A stretch of 64,000 nucleotides of DNA from Pedobacter glucosidilyticus DSM 23534. Lineage in GTDB: Bacteria; Bacteroidota; Bacteroidia; Sphingobacteriales; Sphingobacteriaceae. Every line of letters starts with the position of its first letter. Within the stretch, counting starts at the first letter, position 1. The notes beneath the pieces were generated by a model. That model ran no database searches. It was given only the letters and a program-made list of their open reading frames with translations, and had not been told where the DNA came from. Position numbers and translations under genes: made by a program. Shown piece by piece: positions 1 to 9,261 of the stretch. The stretch covers positions 1 to 64,000 of the forward strand of contig NZ_AULF01000029.1 in assembly GCF_000425145.1 (NCBI RefSeq), written 5' to 3'.

Positions 1-41
1 AGAGTTAAGGCTTTTCAATAACTGGTAAAAATTTCATAAAC

Positions 42-69
42 AAAAAAACCGATACATACATATCGGTTT
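42..69 (-). terminator. Intrinsic terminator of the acyl-ACP desaturase gene
   Basis: A perfect 9-bp inverted repeat (AAACCGATA at 46-54, TATCGGTTT at 61-69) with a 6-nt loop. Read on the minus strand the stem is followed by a run of seven T. It lies just past the stop codon of the minus-strand desaturase gene. Confidence 0.75.
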
Positions 70-99
70 AAATCATTTTAATGAAGATAATCTGTAATA

Positions 100-1080
100 T
101 TATAATATCCAGCTAAATTTATATTCTAGATTTGGGGTTTTTATTCTGTCTGCTATTCTGATTAGTCTATCAGGTAGTCTCATTAAGTATTCTCTGGCTT
201 TTTCGCCGGCTTCATTTAAATCCTTAACTTCTTCTATCTTCCAATCAACAATAAGTTCTTTTAAGATGTCTACATAATCAACAGCTGTATAAACGCCTAA
301 TCTTTGTGCTGCATCTGTGAAGTGACCAAAAGTTTGCCCCATTTTTAAGCCTATTTCTCTTAAAAAATGAGCCGGCATAACAATTTTCTTTTTCATCATA
401 TCTTCAAAGGCAATCATCACTTCGCTGGCATCTACTTCAAAAGCTTTACTGATAAATGCTTTGTATGCTTTGGCGTGTCTGGCTTCGTCTGATGCAATAA
501 CACCACACATTTTAGAAAGTAATTTATCGCCAACTTGTTTAGCTAAACTTGCAACTCTTCTGTGCGAAACATTGGTTGCCATTTCTTGAAAAGAGGTATA
601 AATGAAGTTTCTGTAAGGGTCATGACCAGTGCCTATATCAAAACCATCTTGAATAAGGTATTGGGTTGAGGCTTCCATCATCCTCATGTTTACCCTGCCG
701 GATAGGTACAGATATTTGTTTAGTAAATCGCCATGTCTGTTTTCTTCTGCTGTCCAAGCTCTTACCCATCTCATCCATCCTCCTTGTTCATTTCTAGAAA
801 CATCATCAACCATGGTTAACCATGATTCATAAGTTGGTAAAGCTTCTTCGGTAATGGTATCGCCAATTAAAACAGCTAATAAATCGTAAGAAAGTTCTTT
901 GGTGTTGCGTTGTAGTTCTTTTACTTCGTCAAAAAAAGTTTCTTTGCTAGAGTCTGGTAAAAAGTCTGCTGGTTGCCACATCTCTTCCACAGGCTTTAAA
1001 TATTCAGACATTTCATTTAACATGAAAGGTTCTAAATACGTCATTACTTCTTTTCTTGATCCAACGGGTAATTCTAACAT
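100..1080 (-). CDS. Acyl-ACP desaturase (plant-type, diiron)
   Basis: A soluble diiron desaturase that would insert a cis double bond into acyl chains carried on acyl carrier protein, so it contributes to unsaturated fatty acids in the cytoplasm. The protein (about 326 residues) carries the two helix-bundle iron motifs of the family: EENRHG near residue 112 and DEARHA near residue 198, with further conserved glutamates around. The length fits bacterial members. I place the start at the second methionine (MLELPVGSRKEV); the longer reading adds eight hydrophobic residues that look like leader sequence. The gene is followed by its own terminator and separated from aconitase upstream by another, so it is probably monocistronic. 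Family assignment is firm; the double-bond position and substrate chain length cannot be read from the sequence. Confidence 0.9.
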   Translation of the reverse strand: MLELPVGSRKEVMTYLEPFMLNEMSEYLKPVEEMWQPADFLPDSSKETFFDEVKELQRNTKELSYDLLAVLIGDTITEEALPTYESWLTMVDDVSRNEQGGWMRWVRAWTAEENRHGDLLNKYLYLSGRVNMRMMEASTQYLIQDGFDIGTGHDPYRNFIYTSFQEMATNVSHRRVASLAKQVGDKLLSKMCGVIASDEARHAKAYKAFISKAFEVDASEVMIAFEDMMKKKIVMPAHFLREIGLKMGQTFGHFTDAAQRLGVYTAVDYVDILKELIVDWKIEEVKDLNEAGEKAREYLMRLPDRLIRIADRIKTPNLEYKFSWIL

Positions 1081-1185
1081 AAAAATTATTGATATTATAT
1101 TCAAATATAAGCATATAGCATTATAATATGTAATATCTTTTACTTATTAAGGTAATGACTTGATTACACGAGCAATTAAAGGGTA

Positions 1186-1213
1186 TAAAAAAAGGCTACT
1201 TTTGGTAGCCTTT
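1186..1213 (-). terminator. Intrinsic terminator of aconitase
   Basis: Perfect 9-bp stem (AAAGGCTAC at 1191-1199, GTAGCCTTT at 1205-1213) with a 5-nt loop; on the minus strand it is followed by a T run (complement of 1186-1193). It sits 24 bp downstream of the aconitase stop codon. Confidence 0.8.
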
Positions 1214-1237
1214 CTGTGTGTTATGATCAAGGAAACA

Positions 1238-3505
1238 TTAAGCTCCCATATTTTTTCTAATGATGTTTAATGCACCTCCGGCTTTAAACCATTCTATTTG
1301 CTGCTCATTATAAGTATGGTTTACTTCAAATGTATCTGAAGAACCATCTGTATGATGAAGAACAATCTGAAGTGATTTACCAGGAGCAAAATCATTTAAG
1401 CCGATGATATCAATTAAATCGTCTTCTTGAACTTTATCATAATCAGCAGGGTTAGCAAATGTTAAGGCTAACATACCTTGTTTTTTCAGATTGGTTTCAT
1501 GTATTCGGGCAAAAGATTTTACCAGTATTGCTCTTACCCCTAGGTGACGAGGCTCCATAGCTGCGTGTTCTCTTGAAGACCCTTCACCATAGTTTTCATC
1601 ACCAACTACTACAGAACCAATACCTGCGGCTTTGTAAGCTCTCTGTGTTGCAGGAACCGGACCATATTCGCCCGTTAATTGATTTTTAACGGTATCAGCT
1701 TTATCATTAAAATAATTGATAGCACCAATAAGCATGTTGTTAGAAATATTATCTAAATGGCCACGGAATTTTAACCAAGGACCAGCCATAGAAATATGAT
1801 CTGTTGTACATTTTCCTTTAGCTTTGATAAGAAGTTTTAAACCTTTAAGGTCTGTGCCTTCCCACGCTTTAAATGGATCTAATAATTGTAATCTTGAAGA
1901 TTTTGGATCTACCAAAACATCAACTTTACTGCCATCTTCTGCCGGAGCTTGGTAACCTGCATCTTCAACAGCAAATCCCTTAGCTGGTAATTCCCAACCT
2001 TTAGGCTCGTCAAGTTTAACTTGCTCACCTTTCTCGTTTGTTAAAGTATCTGTTAATGGGTTAAAAGTTAAGTCGCCAGCAATTGCCAATGCAGTAACCA
2101 TTTCTGGAGAGGCAACAAAAGCATGAGTATTTGGATTGCCATCAGCTCTTTTTGCGAAGTTACGGTTGAAAGAAGTGATGATAGAGTTTTTTTCTTGTTT
2201 TTCTGCACCATGACGAGCCCACTGACCAATACAAGGACCACAAGCGTTTGCCAAAACAACTCCACCCATTTGACCAAATGTATCTAAGAAACCATCACGG
2301 TCTACGGTGTATCTTACTTGTTCTGAACCTGGAGTGATGGTATATTCTGATTTAGCAATCAAATTCTTGTCTATAGCTTGTTGTGCAAGAGAGGCTGCTC
2401 TTGAAATATCTTCGTAAGAAGAGTTTGTACAAGAGCCAATTAAACCAACATCTAATTTTGCAGGCCATCCGTTTTCTTTAACGGCCGCTGCAAATTTAGA
2501 AATTGGCCAAGCCAAATCTGGTGTAAAAGGACCATTGATGTGTGGTTCTAATTCTGATAAGTTGATTTCAATTACTTGATCAAAGTATTGCTCAGGATTA
2601 TTGTAAACTTCGTCATCACCGGTTAAATGTTCTTTTACGGCATTTGCTAAATCAGCAATATCAGCTCTGGCTGTATTTCTTAAGTAGGCTTCTGATTTTT
2701 CATCATAACCAAATATGGAAGTTGTTGCACCAATTTCTGCACCCATGTTACAGATGGTACCTTTACCTGTTGCAGATAGTGAACGAGCACCTTCTCCAAA
2801 ATATTCTACGATATAGCCTGTACCACCTTTTACAGTTAAAATTCCTGCTACTTTAAGAATAACGTCTTTAGCAGAAGTCCAACCAGAAAGTTTTCCAGTT
2901 AATTTAATACCTATTAATTTAGGGAATTTAAGCTCCCAAGCTAAACCAGCCATTACATCACAAGCATCAGCACCACCAACGCCAATAGCAATCATCCCTA
3001 AACCGCCGGCATTAGGTGTATGAGAATCTGTACCAATCATCATACCGCCAGGGAAAGCATAGTTTTCTAAAACTACTTGGTGAATAATACCCGCACCTGG
3101 TTTCCAAAATCCTAAACCATATTTGTTAGAAACAGAAGAAAGGAAATCGTAAACTTCTTTATTTTGAATATTTGCAGTTGCTAAATCTTTATCAGCGCCA
3201 ACTTCTGCTTGTATTAAGTGGTCACAATGAACAGTAGAAGGTACGGCAACTTGTGGCCTGCCAGCTTGCATAAATTGCAATAATGCCATTTGTGCGGTAG
3301 CATCTTGCATAGCTACACGGTCTGGTGCAAAATCAACGTAATCTGCACCTCTTTTGAAAGCTGTACTAGCGTTTCCGTCCCAAAGGTGTGCGTAAAGTAT
3401 TTTCTCTGTTAAAGTTAAAGGTTTTCCTACAACTTTACGAGCAGCATCAACTTTGCTTCCGTAGTTGCTATAAACCTTTTTGATCATGTCTAAATCAAAT
3501 GCCAT
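1238..3505 (-). CDS. acn: Aconitate hydratase
   Basis: Aconitase, interconverting citrate and isocitrate through cis-aconitate in the TCA cycle. At 755 residues it has the length of the mitochondrial-type bacterial aconitases rather than the longer AcnA/IRP type. The three [4Fe-4S] ligands are visible: Cys359 in GSCTNSS and Cys422/Cys425 in ACGPCIGQW. The substrate-binding segment [15 protein letters not shown] of the C-terminal swivel domain is also present. The start [12 protein letters not shown] is preceded by AT-rich sequence with no competing upstream methionine. It stands alone between a terminator and the polysaccharide deacetylase gene; sucD, another TCA-cycle gene, lies 5 kb away on the other strand. 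Confidence 0.97.
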   Translation of the reverse strand: MAFDLDMIKKVYSNYGSKVDAARKVVGKPLTLTEKILYAHLWDGNASTAFKRGADYVDFAPDRVAMQDATAQMALLQFMQAGRPQVAVPSTVHCDHLIQAEVGADKDLATANIQNKEVYDFLSSVSNKYGLGFWKPGAGIIHQVVLENYAFPGGMMIGTDSHTPNAGGLGMIAIGVGGADACDVMAGLAWELKFPKLIGIKLTGKLSGWTSAKDVILKVAGILTVKGGTGYIVEYFGEGARSLSATGKGTICNMGAEIGATTSIFGYDEKSEAYLRNTARADIADLANAVKEHLTGDDEVYNNPEQYFDQVIEINLSELEPHINGPFTPDLAWPISKFAAAVKENGWPAKLDVGLIGSCTNSSYEDISRAASLAQQAIDKNLIAKSEYTITPGSEQVRYTVDRDGFLDTFGQMGGVVLANACGPCIGQWARHGAEKQEKNSIITSFNRNFAKRADGNPNTHAFVASPEMVTALAIAGDLTFNPLTDTLTNEKGEQVKLDEPKGWELPAKGFAVEDAGYQAPAEDGSKVDVLVDPKSSRLQLLDPFKAWEGTDLKGLKLLIKAKGKCTTDHISMAGPWLKFRGHLDNISNNMLIGAINYFNDKADTVKNQLTGEYGPVPATQRAYKAAGIGSVVVGDENYGEGSSREHAAMEPRHLGVRAILVKSFARIHETNLKKQGMLALTFANPADYDKVQEDDLIDIIGLNDFAPGKSLQIVLHHTDGSSDTFEVNHTYNEQQIEWFKAGGALNIIRKNMGA

Positions 3506-3693
3506 GGTATTGAATTGATTATAAGTTTAATATACGTTTCTATGTTGGGCGGCTAATTTACAAAAAAAAGCACTTTAGAATGCCATTTATGTGTACTTTT
3601 ATTATTTATATAGAGTCTAAATAGGATGTGTTGCCAGATATTATAGTAGATTTTCTGAAAAACTCTAAAAATAATTATTGATATGGAGAGAAT

Positions 3694-4323
3694 TTAGTGG
3701 ATTGAACGGAATTCATATCCTTGAGCTTGCCAATGTGCTAAAGCTTTTGGAAGTGTGTATTTAAGCCTATCAAATGCTTTTAAACTATCATGAAAAACTA
3801 CTACAGAACCATTTTCTGTATGCTTTAAAACATTTTTAAGGCATTTTTCTGGAGATAGTTGTGCATCAAAATCTCCACTCAAAACATCCCACATGATGAT
3901 TTTTAAGTTTTGTTCAATTTTTAACTGGTTTATTAATGTGATTTGCGATTTTTTAATTCTTCCGTAAGGAGGTCTAAAAATATTTGTTTGAGTTAATTCT
4001 TGACATTTTGAAATATTGTTGATGTAGGTATTGTTGTCTGATTTCCAGCCGTTAAGATGGTTGTAAGTATGGTTTCCTATGGCATGTCCTTCAGTTTTAA
4101 GTTGTTCAAAAATTTGAGGATGTTTGTTGATATTTTCTCCAATACAAAAGAAAGTAGCTTTGGCATTAAACTTTTTTAAGATTTCCAACACAAATGGTGT
4201 AACAATAGGTATGGGTCCGTCGTCAAAAGTCAAATAAATAATTTTTTCAGCTCTGGAATTGTTCCAAACTAAGTTTTTAGGATAGAACTTTTTTAATAGC
4301 CAGGGTGTTTTAACCAAATACAT
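3694..4323 (-). CDS. Polysaccharide deacetylase (NodB domain)
   Basis: A carbohydrate esterase family 4 (NodB-homology) protein of 209 residues, expected to remove N- or O-acetyl groups from a polysaccharide such as peptidoglycan or an exported glycan. All main motifs are present: TFDDGP with catalytic base Asp34 and metal ligand Asp35, the metal-binding HTYNH (His85 and His89), RPPYG at 117-121, a Trp-Asp pair in IMWDVLSGDFD and the late histidine in VVFHD. No convincing signal peptide is seen, only a short basic N-terminus, so it may be cytoplasmic or use an uncleaved anchor. It is divergent from the TolC-type gene with 46 bp between the two starts, so they probably share a promoter region. 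The substrate is unknown. Confidence 0.9.
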   Translation of the reverse strand: MYLVKTPWLLKKFYPKNLVWNNSRAEKIIYLTFDDGPIPIVTPFVLEILKKFNAKATFFCIGENINKHPQIFEQLKTEGHAIGNHTYNHLNGWKSDNNTYINNISKCQELTQTNIFRPPYGRIKKSQITLINQLKIEQNLKIIMWDVLSGDFDAQLSPEKCLKNVLKHTENGSVVVFHDSLKAFDRLKYTLPKALAHWQAQGYEFRSIH

Positions 4324-4369
4324 TGCTTAAGATTGCTTTATTAATAAGAAGCAAAGATGAAATATAAAT

Positions 4370-5710
4370 ATGAAATATATTAAAATGAAGTTTTTACTTA
4401 AGAATTTTAGTGCTTTTGCCTTTTTTCTGATTCTTTCATTAATAGTAAAAGCGCAAGATTCTCTAAGAATTGATCTTAATGAGGCAATTAGGTTAACTTT
4501 ACAAAACAATCTACAGGTGAAGCAGGCGCAATTTCAGACGGATATTACTTCTGAGAACCTTAAACAATCGAGATATGAAATTTTGCCTAATATTAGAGGG
4601 GCTGCTTCTGCTAATAGGCGTTTCGGATTATTCTTTGATCAAATTACTGGTCGTCTTGTTAATGATGCTGATGGTTTAAATGGAAATTTAAATTCATCCG
4701 TCACTCTTTTTCAAGGTGGGCAATTAAGAAACCAAATTCTACAAAATAAAGTAACACTACTGGCAGATAAGACCAATATTGAGAAAGTTAGAAATGACCT
4801 TACACTTTCAGTAGTTACATCTTATTTACAGGTTCTCACTAATAGGGATTTAATAACGGCAAGTGAGCAACAAGTGGCATTATCAAATGCTCAACTTAAT
4901 GTTGAACAAAAGAATTTTGATGTTGGTAATAAAACATTAGCAGATTTATCTCAAGTTAAAGCCCAATTGGCAACTAATGAGTTGAATTTGACAAATGCTA
5001 AAAATGCTTATGACCTCTCAATTTTAGAGTTAAAGCAATTGATGGAGTTAAATCCTCAGCAAGAAATTACAGTGCAAACCCCTAATTTATCTCTTCAATA
5101 TACACATGTTTATCGTGAAGGAAATGAGGTTTACAAGAAAGCAGTTGAAAATTATCCAGACATAAAACTTGCTCAATATAACTCAGAGGCTTTTAAAACA
5201 GCTATAAAAGTCGCAAAAGGAGGGTTTTATCCTTCTCTATCTTTTGGTGGCGGATTAGGGACATCTTATTCTAATATTTCACCTTTTTCATTTAAAAGTC
5301 AATTAGAAAATAACGTGAGTAAATTCATTGGTGTTGATTTAAGTATTCCTATTTTTAATAATTATCGTTCCAGATCTAGTGTTAACATCGCCAAAATAAG
5401 ATATCAAGACGCTTTAGTAACAGAGCAACTTGCTAAAAACAATTTAAATAAAATCATCAATCAGGCGGTTTTAGATTTACGTTCAGCAGAAAAGAGATAT
5501 GTTTCTACGCAATCCAGCTTAACTTCATCAAAAGACGCATTTGAAGTTATTAAGAAAAGGTATGATGTTGGCTTGGCTAATGCTATAGAGTTAAATACTT
5601 CTCAAACCAATTATAACAAAGCCCAGTTTGATTTTATACAAGCAAAATACGATTTGCTTTTTAGAGCAAAAGTTATCGACTTTTATTTGGGTAATCCTAT
5701 CAATTTATAA
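4370..5710 (+). CDS. TolC-family outer membrane efflux protein
   Basis: An outer-membrane channel protein of 446 residues. After a signal peptide ending near VKAQD it shows the two repeated coiled-coil halves of the TolC family, with the typical LNEAIRLTLQNN start, LTLSVVTSYLQVLTNRD, and the second-half motif VGLANAIELNTSQTNYNKAQFDFIQAKYDLLFRAK (motif split here by family knowledge, read directly in the protein). A second ATG five codons downstream (4385) gives an equally good signal peptide. It is followed after 11 bp by an HlyD-type adaptor gene, so the two form an export pair. No ABC or RND inner-membrane component follows; its partner must be encoded elsewhere. Confidence 0.9.
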   Translation: MKYIKMKFLLKNFSAFAFFLILSLIVKAQDSLRIDLNEAIRLTLQNNLQVKQAQFQTDITSENLKQSRYEILPNIRGAASANRRFGLFFDQITGRLVNDADGLNGNLNSSVTLFQGGQLRNQILQNKVTLLADKTNIEKVRNDLTLSVVTSYLQVLTNRDLITASEQQVALSNAQLNVEQKNFDVGNKTLADLSQVKAQLATNELNLTNAKNAYDLSILELKQLMELNPQQEITVQTPNLSLQYTHVYREGNEVYKKAVENYPDIKLAQYNSEAFKTAIKVAKGGFYPSLSFGGGLGTSYSNISPFSFKSQLENNVSKFIGVDLSIPIFNNYRSRSSVNIAKIRYQDALVTEQLAKNNLNKIINQAVLDLRSAEKRYVSTQSSLTSSKDAFEVIKKRYDVGLANAIELNTSQTNYNKAQFDFIQAKYDLLFRAKVIDFYLGNPINL

Positions 5711-5721
5711 ATCAATACAAA

Positions 5722-7056
5722 ATGAATAAGAAATTAAGAAATATATTAATTGTATTAGGTGTAATTGCTATTGCACTTGTTGTGAGTAAGAAAATGGGCT
5801 GGATAGGTAAGCCTAAAGCTATACAAGTGGCTGTAACCAAAGCAGAAGTTAAAGATGTTATTGAAACAGTTTCTGCAAGTGGTAAAATACAACCTGAAAT
5901 TGAAGTAAAACTGAGTCCTGAGGTGTCTGGAGAGATTGTAGAGCTTCATGTTAAAGAGGGTGATATGGTTAAAAAAGGACAGCTTTTATGTAAAATAAAG
6001 CCAGATATTTTAGCTTCTGGATATGAGCGAACAGTTGCTTCATACAATGCACAAAAAGCAACAGTTGCCAGTGCACAACAGCAAATTGTACAAGCACAGG
6101 CTAATTTCAAAAATATTGAGGCCAGATATAAAAGAAACCAGACACTTTATAAAGAAAAAGTAATATCTGCGGCAGAGTTTGATGCTGTACAAGCAGAATA
6201 TTTAACAGCTAAATCAAACTTAGAAACAGCTAAGCAAAATTTGATAGGAGCTAAGTTTGGCTTAGAACAATCTGGCGCTGTTGTAAAAGAAGCTAGTGAT
6301 AACTTGGCTCGTACCAATATTTATGCTCCGGTAGATGGGGTTGTTTCTAAACTCTCTGTAGAAAGAGGAGAGCGTGTTGTAGGGACTGCACAAATGACTG
6401 GTACCGAGATGATGACCATAGCCAACCTAAATAGTATGGAAGTTAATGTGGATGTAAATGAGAATGACATCAACAGGTTAAGCTTAGGCGATACCGCAAT
6501 TATAGAAGTAGATGCTTTTTTGGATAAAAAATTTAAAGGTATTGTAACAGAAATTGCAAGTTCTGCAAATGTGGTTGGAGAAACAGCAGATCAGGTAACT
6601 AATTTTAAAGTGAAGATTAGAATTCTGAAAATATCTTATCAAAATTTAGGACAACAAAATGCTGATGTATCACCTTTTAAACCTGGTTTATCTGCAACAG
6701 TTGATATACAAACAGAAAAAACAAGAGGTTTGGTTATTCCTATTCAAAGTGTAACTATTAGGCAAGAAGAAAATAAAGACGAGAAGAAGGATGGACCAAG
6801 TAATAACGACGAGAAAAATGGAAAAAGCAAAGAAAAGCCTAAAGAATATGTTTTTGTTGCAGAGAATGGGTTGGCTAAACAAGTAGCTGTTAAAACAGGT
6901 ATTCAGGATGATCAAAACATCATTATTTTATCGGGTTTAAAAGCTGGTCAGCAAGTCATTAGTGCGCCTTACTCTGCCATATCTAAAACTTTAAAAGATA
7001 AAATAGAGATTGAAATTGTAGATAAATCAAAGCTTTTTAATACTGAAAAGAAATAG
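5722..7056 (+). CDS. HlyD/MacA-type periplasmic adaptor subunit
   Basis: A membrane-fusion (adaptor) protein of 444 residues that would link an inner-membrane pump to the TolC-type channel encoded directly upstream. Residues about 7-25 form a membrane anchor; then comes a beta-barrel/lipoyl domain (VSASGKIQPEIEVKLSPEV, GDMVKKGQLL), a long alpha-hairpin (about 95-190, rich in Ala/Gln/Lys), the second lipoyl half (ARTNIYAPVDGVVSKLSV) and a C-terminal barrel. Around residues 355-375 there is a highly charged Lys/Glu/Asp/Asn-rich insert, unusual for MacA-like adaptors and probably a disordered loop. A strong terminator follows at 7113, so the operon ends here without a permease gene. Confidence 0.9.
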   Translation: MNKKLRNILIVLGVIAIALVVSKKMGWIGKPKAIQVAVTKAEVKDVIETVSASGKIQPEIEVKLSPEVSGEIVELHVKEGDMVKKGQLLCKIKPDILASGYERTVASYNAQKATVASAQQQIVQAQANFKNIEARYKRNQTLYKEKVISAAEFDAVQAEYLTAKSNLETAKQNLIGAKFGLEQSGAVVKEASDNLARTNIYAPVDGVVSKLSVERGERVVGTAQMTGTEMMTIANLNSMEVNVDVNENDINRLSLGDTAIIEVDAFLDKKFKGIVTEIASSANVVGETADQVTNFKVKIRILKISYQNLGQQNADVSPFKPGLSATVDIQTEKTRGLVIPIQSVTIRQEENKDEKKDGPSNNDEKNGKSKEKPKEYVFVAENGLAKQVAVKTGIQDDQNIIILSGLKAGQQVISAPYSAISKTLKDKIEIEIVDKSKLFNTEKK

Positions 7057-7112
7057 TGATTAGGTTAACTTAGATCACGCAATCGTTTGATTTTCGAGGA
7101 AAATCTGTAATT

Positions 7113-7145
7113 TGTCCCGTTCTGCTCAAGAGCGGGACATTTTTA
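7113..7145 (+). terminator. Intrinsic terminator of the TolC-HlyD operon
   Basis: An 11-bp stem (7113-7123 with 7129-7139) holding one G-T wobble, GC-rich core GTCCCG/CGGGAC, 5-nt loop, then five T. It ends the two-gene export operon and precedes gpsA. A smaller perfect 7-bp hairpin, GATTTTC GAG GAAAATC, lies just upstream at 7089-7105. Confidence 0.85.
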
Positions 7146-7167
7146 TTTAAAAACTATTTATTCAGCC

Positions 7168-8175
7168 ATGCAGGATAAGTTAAACAGGATAGCCGTTATA
7201 GGAGGTGGTAGTTGGGCAACAGCAATAGTGAAGATGCTGAGCGACAATTTGTTGGAAAAAGATATCTATTGGTGGATGAGAAGTAAGGATGCTGCTGAGC
7301 ATATTCGTAAATATAAACACAATCCCAACTATTTATCATCCGTAGAAATTAAGGTAGATTCAAATCATATTTATACAGATATAAGAAAGGCCGTAAAAAA
7401 CGCACAAATTTTATTGTTAAATGTACCTGCGGCATTTTTGAAAGATGCTTTTGCTGATTTAACTCCGAAAGATTTAAAAGGGAAAAAGATTATTTCGGCA
7501 ATTAAAGGCATCGTTCCTGATGAAAATCAAATTATAGCCGAGTTTATTCATCACCAATATCAAGTACCGTTTGAAGATATTGTAGTAATTAGTGGGCCAT
7601 GCCATGCCGAAGAAGTAGCGTTAGAAAAACTTTCTTATTTAACCATAGCCTCGCCAGATTTACAGCTAGCAGAAACATTTGCCTCAATGATTAGTAATAG
7701 ATACATCAAAACAAATATTTCTGATGATATTTATGGAACTGAGTATGCTGCTGTTTTAAAAAATATTTATGCAGTTGCCAGTGGTATTTGCCACGGGGTT
7801 GGTTATGGAGATAATTTTCAAGCGGTATTAATTTCTAACGCCATCAGAGAAATGGAGAGATTTGTTGCTGCTATTCACCCGATTAATAGAGACATTAAAG
7901 AATCTGCATATTTAGGTGATTTATTGGTAACTGCTTACTCTCAGTTTAGTAGGAACAGAACTTTTGGTAATATGGTAGGGAAGGGATATACTGTAAAATC
8001 TGCACAGCTAGAGATGAATATGATTGCAGAGGGTTATTATGCAGTTAACTCTATTCATCAAATTAATAAAACCTATAAAGTGAATATGCCTATTGCTAGG
8101 GCTGTTTATGCCATTCTTTATGAAAAGCATTCGCCACATATAGAAATGAAATTATTAACAGAGGTTTTGACTTGA
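7168..8175 (+). CDS. gpsA: Glycerol-3-phosphate dehydrogenase [NAD(P)+]
   Basis: Reduces dihydroxyacetone phosphate to sn-glycerol 3-phosphate, the backbone of membrane phospholipids. The 335-residue protein has the Rossmann dinucleotide motif GGGSWATA near residue 12, the conserved segment SGPCHAEEVA (about 149), and the catalytic-lysine region YAAVLKNIYAVASGICHGVGYGDN (split over residues about 193-215). Length is normal. The first ATG (MQDKLNRIAVIGGG) gives the expected distance to the nucleotide-binding loop. It stands between the terminator of the efflux pair and sucD, with no clear operon partners. Confidence 0.95.
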   Translation: MQDKLNRIAVIGGGSWATAIVKMLSDNLLEKDIYWWMRSKDAAEHIRKYKHNPNYLSSVEIKVDSNHIYTDIRKAVKNAQILLLNVPAAFLKDAFADLTPKDLKGKKIISAIKGIVPDENQIIAEFIHHQYQVPFEDIVVISGPCHAEEVALEKLSYLTIASPDLQLAETFASMISNRYIKTNISDDIYGTEYAAVLKNIYAVASGICHGVGYGDNFQAVLISNAIREMERFVAAIHPINRDIKESAYLGDLLVTAYSQFSRNRTFGNMVGKGYTVKSAQLEMNMIAEGYYAVNSIHQINKTYKVNMPIARAVYAILYEKHSPHIEMKLLTEVLT

Positions 8176-8230
8176 AGGATTTAAATAGAAAGTAAAAAGA
8201 TCTGAAATTGGCTTTTTACGCTATTTTATC

Positions 8231-8256
8231 TGTGGAATGCCACAAATTATTTTTTT
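8231..8256 (+). terminator. Possible weak terminator after gpsA
   Basis: A short 5-bp stem TGTGG/CCACA (8231-8235, 8240-8244) followed after a few bases by seven T (8250-8256). A second low-GC stem GTAAAAAG/CTTTTTAC lies at 8192-8219. Either could end gpsA transcription before the sucD promoter; both are weak. Confidence 0.35.
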
Positions 8257-8276
8257 AGAAAGTTATTTGCCAAATC

Positions 8277-8308
8277 TTTTGCGGTTTTAGCCGATTATCT
8301 TAGTTTTG
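8277..8308 (+). promoter_or_regulatory. Bacteroidota-type promoter of sucD
   Basis: TTTTG at 8277-8281 and TAGTTTTG at 8301-8308, separated by 19 bp, match the Bacteroidota housekeeping consensus (TTTG at -33, TAnnTTTG at -7). The -7 box ends 18 bp before the sucD ATG, leaving a very short leader. Matching is by eye to the known consensus; no transcript data. Confidence 0.55.
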
Positions 8309-8326
8309 CGATACAAAAAATTGACC

Positions 8327-9205
8327 ATGAGTGTACTTGTAAATAAAAATTCGAAAGTTATTGTTCAAGGTTTTACCGGAAATGAGGGTACTTACCATGC
8401 TACCCAGATGATTGAGTACGGAACTAACGTTGTTGGCGGTGTAACACCAGGAAAAGGCGGACAAACCCATTTAGACAGACCTGTATTTAATACGGTTAAA
8501 GAAGCAGTTGAGAAGGCTGGTGCAGATGTATCTATCATTTTTGTACCTCCTGCATTTGCAGCAGACGCTATTATGGAAGCTGCTGAGGCTGGAATTAAAG
8601 TTATCGTTTGTATTACTGAAGGTATCCCAACCAAGGATATGATTCAGGTAAAAGAATATATAGCAGATAAAGATTGCCGTTTGATTGGACCTAACTGTCC
8701 AGGTATTATCACTGCTGATGAAGCTAAAATTGGTATTATGCCAGGTTTTATCTTCAAAAAAGGTAATGTTGGTGTAGTTTCTAAATCAGGTACTTTAACT
8801 TATGAGGCAGTAGACCAAGTAGTAAAAGCAGGTTTAGGTATTACTACGGCTATTGGTATAGGTGGAGACCCTATCATTGGTACCCCAACTAAAGATGCTG
8901 TAGAGTTGTTAATGAATGATCCGGATACGCATGGTATCATCATGATTGGTGAAATTGGTGGTGGTATGGAAGCAGAAGCTGCCCGTTGGATTAAAGAACA
9001 CGGAACAAAACCAGTAGTTGGTTTTATAGCTGGTCAAACAGCGCCCCCAGGACGTAGAATGGGCCATGCTGGTGCTATTGTTGGTGGTGCAGAAGATACT
9101 GCTGCTGCTAAAATGAAAATCATGAGTGAGTGCGGTATCAGAGTAGTGGAGTCTCCTGCTGGTATTGGTGCTGCAATGGCAGAAGAATTAGCAAAACTTG
9201 CATAA
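8327..9205 (+). CDS. sucD: Succinyl-CoA synthetase (ligase) alpha subunit
   Basis: Alpha subunit of succinyl-CoA synthetase, which couples succinyl-CoA cleavage to nucleotide triphosphate formation in the TCA cycle and carries the phosphorylated histidine. At 292 residues from [15 protein letters not shown] it matches the usual 290. The CoA-binding Rossmann part ([22 protein letters not shown]), the GPNCPG segment and the active-site histidine His247 in [13 protein letters not shown] are all present. A TTG start seven codons upstream is open but would overlap the -7 promoter box, so the ATG is preferred. The beta subunit gene (sucC) is not adjacent, which is common in this phylum. Confidence 0.96.
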   Translation: MSVLVNKNSKVIVQGFTGNEGTYHATQMIEYGTNVVGGVTPGKGGQTHLDRPVFNTVKEAVEKAGADVSIIFVPPAFAADAIMEAAEAGIKVIVCITEGIPTKDMIQVKEYIADKDCRLIGPNCPGIITADEAKIGIMPGFIFKKGNVGVVSKSGTLTYEAVDQVVKAGLGITTAIGIGGDPIIGTPTKDAVELLMNDPDTHGIIMIGEIGGGMEAEAARWIKEHGTKPVVGFIAGQTAPPGRRMGHAGAIVGGAEDTAAAKMKIMSECGIRVVESPAGIGAAMAEELAKLA

Positions 9206-9230
9206 ACAATAATAATCTAAAATAAACTTT

Positions 9231-9261
9231 AAAGGCTGGAATCTCAATCCGGCCTTTTTTT
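9231..9261 (+). terminator. Intrinsic terminator of sucD
   Basis: A 9-bp stem (AAAGGCTGG at 9231-9239, CCGGCCTTT at 9249-9257) with one G-T pair and a 9-nt loop, followed by a T run to 9261. It overlaps the stop codon of the convergent histidine kinase gene at 9260. Confidence 0.8.

Noticed and set aside
899-1126. Plus-strand open frame opposite the desaturase; similar antisense frames occur opposite most long genes.
   Set aside because: Shadow of a well-supported gene, no start context, no family resemblance.
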